From assembly GCA_021778375.1 (NCBI GenBank), contig JAJYCM010000004.1, positions 1-30,277 on the forward strand: a stretch of 30,277 nucleotides of DNA, given 5' to 3'. The notes below the pieces were generated by a model, which worked only from the letters and a program-made list of their open reading frames with translations, was not told the origin of the DNA and made no database searches. Below are positions 24,378-30,277 of the stretch, one piece after another (position 1 is the stretch's first letter; every line of letters begins with the position of its first letter). The stretch is from Bacteroidota bacterium. Lineage in GTDB: Bacteria; Bacteroidota; Ignavibacteria; Ignavibacteriales; Ignavibacteriaceae. Both the position numbers and the translations under genes were made by a program.

Positions 24378-25473
24378 TATATTTTAATTCATTTAATAAA
24401 TTTAAAGTATTTGCTACCACTTGATCCATATTATAATATTGATATTCTGCAAGTCTGCCGCAAAATATGACGTTCTTTAGTTTTTCCGATTCATTTTTGT
24501 AGCGGAAATACATTCTCCTACTTGATTGAGTAGGTACTGGATAATAAGGCTCACCGCTAATCTGTGAATATTCATATGAAAGAGTAGTTGATCTTTTATT
24601 CTGACCAGAGAAATATTTATATTCGGTTACTCTTGTATATTCTTTTTTCAGATCATTATAATTAACTACCGCCGCTTGCTGTACTCTTTCGGTTTTGAAA
24701 TTCTCAAATTCAAATCTAATCGATCTATATGGCAATTTTCCATATTCATAATCAAAAAAATAATCAATTGGTCCGGTATAGATCATCTTATCATATTTTA
24801 GATCATTTAGAATAGCTCTATAATCTTGATTCAGAATTATCTCAATGTTTTTATGGGAAAGCATCTTTTCAAACATCTTTGTATATCCAACCTTAGGCAT
24901 ATATTGATACTTGTCAGTAAAATATCTGCAATCATCATTATGCCTTACAGGTATTCTGCCGCATACTTGCGGAGACAATTCTTTCGGCTCAAGGTTCCAT
25001 TGTTTTTTCGTATATTGCTTAAAAAATTTTTCAAATAAATCATTACCAACTTGATTAACTATTATATCTTCGGAGTTAAGAACCGGGAAATGATTTTGTA
25101 TAACAGTTTCTAAATAATTTTTAACATCTGCCTCAGACTTTAATTCTAAGCCATACAATTTATTTAATGTGATCCGATTTATTGGAATTGGATACAATTC
25201 CCCATTTAATTTAACCAAAACTTTATGTTCATAAAATCTCCATTCGGTAAATTGAGATAAATAATCAAAAACTTTTTTGCTGTTCGTATGGAAAATATGC
25301 GGTCCATATCTATGTACTAATATTCCATATTCATCAAATTCATCATAAGCATTACCGCCAATATGTTTTCTTTTTTCAACAATCAAAACTTTTTTATTTA
25401 ATTGCGTCGCAATTTGTTCCGCCATCACCGAGCCTGCAAAACCTGCACCAACAATTACGTAATCATATTTCAT
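24367..25473 (-). CDS. glf: UDP-galactopyranose mutase
   Basis: FAD enzyme interconverting UDP-galactopyranose and UDP-galactofuranose in the cytoplasm, 368 aa, matching the length of characterised bacterial enzymes. The FAD-binding Rossmann motif GAGFAGS is at 8-14, with EKRKHIGGNAYD, GILVHRYGPHIFHT, TKKQWNLEPKELSPQVCGRIPVR (the Arg region contacting UDP-Gal) and NDDCRYFTDKYQYMPKVGYTKMF. FCGRLAEYQYYNMDQVV is the conserved C-terminal FAD-contact region. It implies that the glycan made here contains galactofuranose. It overlaps the flippase stop by 4 bp and the next gene by 11 bp. Confidence 0.97.
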   Translation of the reverse strand: MKYDYVIVGAGFAGSVMAEQIATQLNKKVLIVEKRKHIGGNAYDEFDEYGILVHRYGPHIFHTNSKKVFDYLSQFTEWRFYEHKVLVKLNGELYPIPINRITLNKLYGLELKSEADVKNYLETVIQNHFPVLNSEDIIVNQVGNDLFEKFFKQYTKKQWNLEPKELSPQVCGRIPVRHNDDCRYFTDKYQYMPKVGYTKMFEKMLSHKNIEIILNQDYRAILNDLKYDKMIYTGPIDYFFDYEYGKLPYRSIRFEFENFKTERVQQAAVVNYNDLKKEYTRVTEYKYFSGQNKRSTTLSYEYSQISGEPYYPVPTQSSRRMYFRYKNESEKLKNVIFCGRLAEYQYYNMDQVVANTLNLLNELKYNGK

Positions 25474-26711
25474 AAAATAAATTTTCTAAAAGTATATTTA
25501 TTAAACAAATAAAACACCCCCACGAAAACAGCAACTTCAGCCATAAGCGTTGATAAAGATGCTCCTATGTATGAATATTTAGGTATCAGCAAAATATTTA
25601 GAATAATATTTGTAACCGCTCCAAATGCGATTGCAATTGAGTACTCCTTTTGTTTTCCCCATGCGATAAGCGGATTTCCGAAAAAAATATTAACACTAAT
25701 TACCAATAAATTTAGCGCTAATATTGAAAGCGGTGCTGCCGCTCTATCATATTGATTCCCAAAAACAATATCAATAATCCTGCTTGCATTAAAATAGATA
25801 ATACTTGAAACAATTATCCCTGCTGATAACATAAGAACTGCATACTGCTTTATAATATTCCGAAATTCTAGTGACTTAGTTAATCCAATTTTTGATAGCG
25901 ACGGAAAGAATGAATTTAATATTAATATAAAAGGAATTAATCCAACTAATATAATTTTGTATGCCGCACTATAAATACCAACATCTTCTCCCGGCTTCAT
26001 ATAACCAAGCATTACCATATCAAGGTTGTAATAAATGGCAATCATAAAAGAAGAAAACACTAACGGCAGCGACTCTTTAAGAATTACTTTCAAATAAGTC
26101 TTATCAATTTCAAATAATACTTTGCTGTACATTCTATTATAAATTCGTATCATCCATATTGAATTAACTAAACTTGAAATAACAGTTACACCAGCGGCTA
26201 AAAAGATATCCCGTTCTGACCTAACCAAAAATATTATTCCGATAAGTGAAAGCAAATTCGTCATTATCTGTCTTATTGCAATCAACCACATCTTCTCAAT
26301 TCCAATGAAAAGCCAATTAATTGATAATGCATTAACAAATAAATTTATTGCAGTAATAAAAAGGACAAGCTTTACTATCAGCGGCTTATCGATTGATATA
26401 ATAACAATCGAAAAAATGATATACCATACTGTTGCAAATAAAACTCGGATTGATATAATATTATTGACAAGTTTCGAAAGGAGTGATTTGTCTTTTGCGA
26501 TCTCTCTTGTTCCATAAGTATCTAATCCAAAATTTACCATTAATAAGAAATACGAAACAAACGCTGTTGCAAATCCTAAAATCCCAAATCCTTCAGGTTT
26601 TAATATTCTACCCAAATAAGCCGCAGTTATAAGCGCAATTATTTTACTTATCACCTCTGCGCTTGCTAATGATATTAAGTTTTTAAATATTTGATTTGTA
26701 ATTCTTAACAA
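25470..26711 (-). CDS. Wzx-type polysaccharide flippase (MOP superfamily)
   Basis: Inner-membrane oligosaccharide flippase, 413 aa, with about 12-14 hydrophobic segments; it would move lipid-linked glycan to the periplasmic face. The N-terminus (NLISLASAEVISKIIALITAAYLGRILKPEGFGILGFATAFVSYF), FGLDTYGTREIAKD and PLVFSSFMIAIYYNLDMVMLGY are characteristic of Wzx/RfbX proteins. The start codon is TTG at 26711; no in-frame ATG precedes it and the conserved region begins at once. A sigma-70-like promoter sits 20-49 bp upstream. It is the first gene of the glycan cluster. No Wzy polymerase follows, so either the glycan is a single unit or the polymerase is elsewhere. Confidence 0.92.
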   Translation of the reverse strand: MLRITNQIFKNLISLASAEVISKIIALITAAYLGRILKPEGFGILGFATAFVSYFLLMVNFGLDTYGTREIAKDKSLLSKLVNNIISIRVLFATVWYIIFSIVIISIDKPLIVKLVLFITAINLFVNALSINWLFIGIEKMWLIAIRQIMTNLLSLIGIIFLVRSERDIFLAAGVTVISSLVNSIWMIRIYNRMYSKVLFEIDKTYLKVILKESLPLVFSSFMIAIYYNLDMVMLGYMKPGEDVGIYSAAYKIILVGLIPFILILNSFFPSLSKIGLTKSLEFRNIIKQYAVLMLSAGIIVSSIIYFNASRIIDIVFGNQYDRAAAPLSILALNLLVISVNIFFGNPLIAWGKQKEYSIAIAFGAVTNIILNILLIPKYSYIGASLSTLMAEVAVFVGVFYLFNKYTFRKFIL

Positions 26712-26730
26712 ATACTTTTCTGCAAATTTT

Positions 26731-26760
26731 ATTATAAAAGAATATTTAAGGAAATATCAA
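26731..26760 (-). promoter_or_regulatory. Sigma-70-like promoter for the glycan operon
   Basis: On the minus strand TTGATA (26760-26755), an 18-bp spacer and TATAAT (26736-26731). This close match would start transcription about 13 bp before the flippase TTG and drive the run of genes down to 11703. Confidence 0.45.
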
Positions 26761-26801
26761 GTTAGAATCTTACCTATCGCCAAATTATTCCCCTACATTT
26801 T

Positions 26802-26834
26802 CTGAATGCACTCTCAATACACTCTGAATGCACT
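26802..26834. repeat. Three 11-bp tandem repeats upstream of the glycan operon
   Basis: CTGAATGCACT (26802-26812), CTCAATACACT (26813-26823) and CTGAATGCACT (26824-26834) lie head to tail; units 1 and 3 are identical and unit 2 differs at two positions. The array is 42 bp upstream of the -35 candidate. An 11-bp period places each unit on the same face of the helix, like a response-regulator operator. Confidence 0.7.
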
Positions 26835-26922
26835 TTAATTAGCCTTCACTAGTATATTACCTCCTCTATAAAAGAAAAAATATTAATAAAGACTTCAAAA
26901 TTGCCCGCAATAATGAAGGAAA

Positions 26923-26936
26923 GGGATATATATCCC
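26923..26936 (-). terminator. Palindrome, likely terminator of the TPR-DUF4292-EnvC unit
   Basis: GGGATATATATCCC is a perfect 14-bp palindrome. On the minus strand it is followed by TTTCCTTCATTATT, 71 bp past the EnvC-like stop, so a hairpin with a T-rich tail is possible. A dimeric operator is the alternative. Confidence 0.4.
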
Positions 26937-27006
26937 AAACGTTAATATCAAAAGAATTTATAATGAAAAAAATAACCATAATCGGTTTGAAATGAAAACT
27001 GATGTT

Positions 27007-28287
27007 TTATTTCCTCGCCAACCAAACTTCCGGGTTTTGTTTGTTGCGAGAGTTCCATATTTCGAAATGGAGTATGTTCCCTTCCAAGCTTTCGCCCACT
27101 TTCCCTATTATTGTCCCCAATTTTACCCTATCCCCTTCCTTTACAAAAATGTTAGATAAATGACTGTAAACAGTTCTGAAATCTCCTTTGTGCGTAATTA
27201 TTATAACGCTGCCGTAACCGGGTATCCAATCTATAGCCGATATAACTCCATCCGCTACAGCCCTTACGTCTTCTTCAGAAACGGTTTTAATATCAATACC
27301 GTAATTTAAGGTTACTGTATTTAGTTTTACGTTCCTGTTTTCTCCGAACTGCTTAACTATTTTACCCCTCTCCACAGGCCAGTTTAGTCTTCCTTTTAGA
27401 GCGGAGAAGGAAGAAAAGCCTGCTGTTGATAAGTCAATATCATAAGTATCTAAATTTTCATTCAAACTTTTTTTATTGATCACTTTGGTAGCTACATTAT
27501 TATTTTTGCTCCTGGATCTTATAAGGGCTGCTTCTTCCCTTCTCTTTTCCGCTTCCTCGATCAACTTTGCAATTAAGCCTGTTATCTTTCTTTCAGCATT
27601 ACGCTTTGCAGCAATCTCCGTTTTCAGCGCTGCCTTATCATGTCTGATTGAATTTAATATTTTGCTCCGTTCAATTTTCTTTTGATTTAGATTATCCTGC
27701 TCTGCTTGCTTTTGCTCAGCTAATAGCTCTTTGTCCGCACGCTCCTTTTCAAGATTTGACTTTTCCGCAATCAACTCTTCCTTCTTAGATTTTAACTCGG
27801 AGATATCTTTTACTCTCTGATCCGAAAACTTTTTCAGATATTTATATCGCAGTATAGCCTGCTCAAATGTCTTAGAATCAAGTACACTCGCCCATTCATT
27901 AATTGTACCTCTCTTATATATAGCTACAACATATTTAGAATAATTTTCTTTTAAGGATTGAATTTCCTTGCCTAATTTTTGAATATCATTCTCAGTACCT
28001 AAAATTTCTTCTTCCTTTTTTTGCTCTTCGTTAACAAGACTGTTTATCAATCGATGGAGTAAAAAACTTTGATGGTTATAATTATCAAGCGCTTCGTAGG
28101 ATTCTCTTTCCTTTGCGGTTTTTAGATTGAAAGTATTTTCAAGTGCAGAAATCTGATCTTTAATTTTCCCAAGTTCACTCTTCTTGCTTTTAATCAAGCT
28201 CCCCTCTTGAGCAAAAGAAGATGACGCCCAAATAAAAAAAAGCAATAAGAATATTATTTTATTCTTACCATTTAATAATATTTGCAT
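27007..28287 (-). CDS. EnvC-like coiled-coil protein with degenerate LytM/M23 domain
   Basis: Probably a periplasmic activator of peptidoglycan amidases at cell division, 426 aa. The signal sequence (about 9-26) ends in ASSSFAQ. Residues 30-255 are a long Lys/Glu-rich coiled coil, as in EnvC. The LytM domain (298-426) keeps D332 (NYGIDIKT), H376 (VYSHLS) and H407 (ILHFEIW), but the first zinc His is N328 and the first His of HxH is I405, so it should not hydrolyse peptidoglycan. GYGSVIIITHKGDF and VKEGDRVKLGTIIGKVGES keep the fold. The start overlaps the lipoprotein gene by 23 bp. The order TPR, DUF4292, EnvC-like recurs in Bacteroidota-type genomes (recalled, not searched). Confidence 0.9.
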   Translation of the reverse strand: MQILLNGKNKIIFLLLFFIWASSSFAQEGSLIKSKKSELGKIKDQISALENTFNLKTAKERESYEALDNYNHQSFLLHRLINSLVNEEQKKEEEILGTENDIQKLGKEIQSLKENYSKYVVAIYKRGTINEWASVLDSKTFEQAILRYKYLKKFSDQRVKDISELKSKKEELIAEKSNLEKERADKELLAEQKQAEQDNLNQKKIERSKILNSIRHDKAALKTEIAAKRNAERKITGLIAKLIEEAEKRREEAALIRSRSKNNNVATKVINKKSLNENLDTYDIDLSTAGFSSFSALKGRLNWPVERGKIVKQFGENRNVKLNTVTLNYGIDIKTVSEEDVRAVADGVISAIDWIPGYGSVIIITHKGDFRTVYSHLSNIFVKEGDRVKLGTIIGKVGESLEGNILHFEIWNSRNKQNPEVWLARK

Positions 28288-29056
28288 CGGCTGGAATATT
28301 AAAGTTAATGTGGATATATGGTCTGTTGGCAGTTATCTTTTTATATTTGATTGAAAGTGTTTGGTCGTTCTGCTTATCAATTATATTAACCGAATATGGC
28401 ACAGCAACATTTTCAAGCAGATCAAAATCTGTATATCTACCGGTGAATAGAAGATCGCCGGATAAGTTTGTAACATCATAATTTGTTATACCAAGCTGGC
28501 GGATATCAACAAGGTAAACTTCTGTCTGTTGATTCACCGAGTCAATGTAGGTTAATACATATTTATCGCCGTCTACAGAATATTTTGTAGGCATCTTATA
28601 CAAATGACTGGTTAAATTTACAGCTCCGAGAAAGGCATTCATCAAATCGCTGAAAGGAAGATCAATCCGAAAAATATTTTTCAAAATATCTTCGTTCACT
28701 TCACCTTCATAAGCAGTATTTTGAAGCGCATCATAAAAGATATAATTCTTTTTAGTAACAAGCGCTTCGCCTAATTCAATTCCAAAAGGACCCATGATTG
28801 AAAGCTCGATTGAATCCGGTTTAGTTAAAGTAATTTTGAATGAAGCCCTGTTTTCGATTCCTTCAGAATTTATTACAAGTGTCCCTGTACCTTCAAAAGA
28901 TCTTATCCTCCGACGATTAACTTCTAACTTGTCTACTAATCTTTCAGCAGAAAGTATTTCAACTTTCGCTACCTGTTTAGTAGGTGCGCATCCGTTAAAG
29001 AATAATATTCCCCCAAAGTTTATAAGCATTAGAATTGCAATCAAATACTTTTTCAA
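28265..29056 (-). CDS. DUF4292 family lipoprotein
   Basis: Predicted lipoprotein of 263 aa. The N-terminal hydrophobic signal (MKKYLIAILMLINFGGILFF) ends in NGC with lipidated C23. The body is LolA/LolB-like in style: FEGTGTLVINSEGIENRASFKITLTKPDSIELSIMGPFGIELGEALVTKKNYIFYDA is characteristic of DUF4292 proteins, and the C-terminal half is beta-rich. A role in lipoprotein or envelope-lipid handling is suggested by fold resemblance only. The ATG overlaps the TPR gene stop by 4 bp, and its 3' end overlaps the EnvC-like start by 23 bp, so the three are translated from one message. Confidence 0.8.
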   Translation of the reverse strand: MKKYLIAILMLINFGGILFFNGCAPTKQVAKVEILSAERLVDKLEVNRRRIRSFEGTGTLVINSEGIENRASFKITLTKPDSIELSIMGPFGIELGEALVTKKNYIFYDALQNTAYEGEVNEDILKNIFRIDLPFSDLMNAFLGAVNLTSHLYKMPTKYSVDGDKYVLTYIDSVNQQTEVYLVDIRQLGITNYDVTNLSGDLLFTGRYTDFDLLENVAVPYSVNIIDKQNDQTLSIKYKKITANRPYIHINFNIPADANIIKW

Positions 29057-30277
29057 ATTTCACCTTTCTCAATTTTATTTTTTAGCTCAATATTGGTTTT
29101 GTCCATATCGAAAGCCTTCTGCCAAATCTGTTTCGCTTTATCCTTGTTGCCCAACTTGGATTCTATATCACCAAGATGCTCAAGTTCGTCGGACTTATCG
29201 CCGCCTATAGTTAATGATTCTTGTACATATTTTTCCGCCTCGGTATAATTTCCCATCTTAAAATAAATCCAGCCCATAGTATCAAGGTAAGCTGAATTTT
29301 TCGGCTCTGCTTTTACTGAGAGTTTAGACATTCTTAATGCCTCATCCAGTTTGATTCCTCTTTCCGAAAGTGAATAGGCATAATTATTATTTATAAGCGC
29401 ATTGGTGGAATCCATAGACAATGCTTTTAAGTATACGCTATCGCATTCATTCCATTTTTTTTGCGTGTCATAAATTAAACCAAGAGTACCAAGCAAGTTT
29501 ATATCGTTCGGCGAAATAGCCAAAGCCTTTTTTATATAGATTATAGCTTCATCATTTTCTTTCAACTGACTCAATGTATAGCCGAAAGCAGAAAGCGCAG
29601 TAACGTCGGTAGAATCAAGCTCAGAAGCTTTTTGTAAATATCCCCTGGCATCGGCATATTTTCCATTTTGTGATAGCGCTAAGCCAAGGATTAAATTAAC
29701 TCGAAAATCTTCAGGAAAATATTTTATCGCTTCGCTCATCACCTTAACTGCTTCATCATATTTGTGGTTGTCAAAATATAGACCTCCAAGTCTAACCCAC
29801 GCTTCGGCATTCCACCGTGCAAGCTGTGTAGCAGCTTTAAAATATTTTATTCCGACAGAATCATTTTTTTCACTTGTAGCAATCGCGCCTAGATACATCT
29901 TGACCTGCCAATACGATGTATCTTTATCAATCGATTCAAAAATCTTTTTTGTAACAGGCATCAGAGTGCTGTCTTTTAGAGATTGATTAAAGTAGATCGC
30001 GCCAATCCTTATTTTTTGCTCCAGAGTAATGTTCGGCTGCTTTAGAAGGAATGAATATTCTTTCGCAGCTTCAGTCCATCTATTCATGCCTATATAAATT
30101 TGAGCCTTCCGCTCATGTGCTGCGGCATTATCCGGTGCCGAAGAAATTATATCATTAACGGCCTTCAATGCATCATCATACATTTTTGCCTTAAGATAAT
30201 ATTCAGATAAAAGCAGTTGTAATCCTGTATTGTTTGGCTCGATTGTTAGTAAGTTTTTTACAGAAGAAGCGGCTTCC
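29053..30277 (-). CDS. TPR-repeat protein, N-terminus outside window
   Basis: The frame stays open to the right edge of the window: 31 codons (EAASSVKNLLTIEPNNTGLQ...) precede the ATG at 30183, so the true start lies outside and about 407 residues are seen. The protein is a solenoid of roughly ten tetratricopeptide repeats, for example AWVRLGGLYFDNHKYDEAVK, ALSAFGYTLSQLKENDEAI, LLGTLGLIYDTQKKWNECD and LDTMGWIYFKMGNYTEAEKY. This scaffold binds proteins; no catalytic motif is seen. The N-terminal signal is not in view, so location is unknown, though the neighbours are envelope proteins. It is the most upstream visible gene of the TPR-DUF4292-EnvC unit. Confidence 0.88.
   Translation of the reverse strand, partial: EAASSVKNLLTIEPNNTGLQLLLSEYYLKAKMYDDALKAVNDIISSAPDNAAAHERKAQIYIGMNRWTEAAKEYSFLLKQPNITLEQKIRIGAIYFNQSLKDSTLMPVTKKIFESIDKDTSYWQVKMYLGAIATSEKNDSVGIKYFKAATQLARWNAEAWVRLGGLYFDNHKYDEAVKVMSEAIKYFPEDFRVNLILGLALSQNGKYADARGYLQKASELDSTDVTALSAFGYTLSQLKENDEAIIYIKKALAISPNDINLLGTLGLIYDTQKKWNECDSVYLKALSMDSTNALINNNYAYSLSERGIKLDEALRMSKLSVKAEPKNSAYLDTMGWIYFKMGNYTEAEKYVQESLTIGGDKSDELEHLGDIESKLGNKDKAKQIWQKAFDMDKTNIELKNKIEKGEI

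Noticed and set aside
26963..26995. Plus-strand mini frame MKKITIIGLK-stop resembling the first residues of a Rossmann enzyme
   Set aside because: Ten codons, no ribosome binding site, and nothing of the enzyme continues in any frame after the stop; most likely chance in AT-rich DNA.

Overview
The window looks like part of a chromosome from a low-G+C member of the Bacteroidota/Chlorobi/Ignavibacteria (FCB) group, most likely an Ignavibacteria-like bacterium. The evidence is a type IX secretion style C-terminal domain (YNYPNPF motif) on a very large C25-family cysteine peptidase, a TPR / DUF4292 lipoprotein / degenerate-LytM gene trio, several outer-membrane beta-barrel proteins ending in an aromatic or hydrophobic residue, and some TAnnTTTG promoter-like boxes. 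This assignment rests on recognition, not on a search.

Layout. 1-543: 3' end of an outer-membrane barrel gene. 558-4215: divergent signalling pair, a receiver-adenylate/guanylate cyclase response regulator (minus) and a multidomain protein (plus) with a degenerate histidine-kinase core and three intact receiver domains. 4309-5772: gltX. 5920-11524 (minus): complete phosphate-acquisition operon, phosphate-selective-type porin, pstS, pstC, pstA, pstB, phoU, preceded at 11610-11653 by four 11-bp-spaced TTAACA-type half-sites that match a Pho box. 11703-26711 (minus): one long, tightly packed series of genes. It starts with an AT-rich glycan cluster (Wzx-type flippase, UDP-galactopyranose mutase, GT2-GT9 fusion, GT2, GT4, RmlD-like SDR, WecG/TagA/CpsF transferase) and continues after a 1-nt gap into a 1777-aa C25 peptidase of PorU-like architecture and an uncharacterised outer-membrane barrel protein. 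A hairpin at 11660-11688 closes it. 27007-30277 (minus): EnvC-like degenerate LytM coiled-coil protein, DUF4292 lipoprotein and a TPR protein cut by the window edge.

How the parts work together. The porin and PstSCAB would move phosphate across the outer and inner membranes under Pho control, with PhoU as negative regulator. The glycan cluster would assemble and flip a lipid-linked, galactofuranose-containing glycan. The peptidase/barrel pair at its end suggests, as inference, a link between surface glycan and type IX secretion, whose sortase PorU is known to join cargo to A-LPS. The most unusual items are the apparently dead histidine kinase with three live receivers, an ILEI/FAM3-like domain inside the C25 peptidase, and an 11-bp tandem repeat upstream of the glycan operon.

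No tRNA, rRNA, CRISPR array or insertion sequence was seen. No gene-free stretch exceeds 300 bp; the longest (26712-27006) holds a promoter candidate, the tandem repeat and a hairpin.
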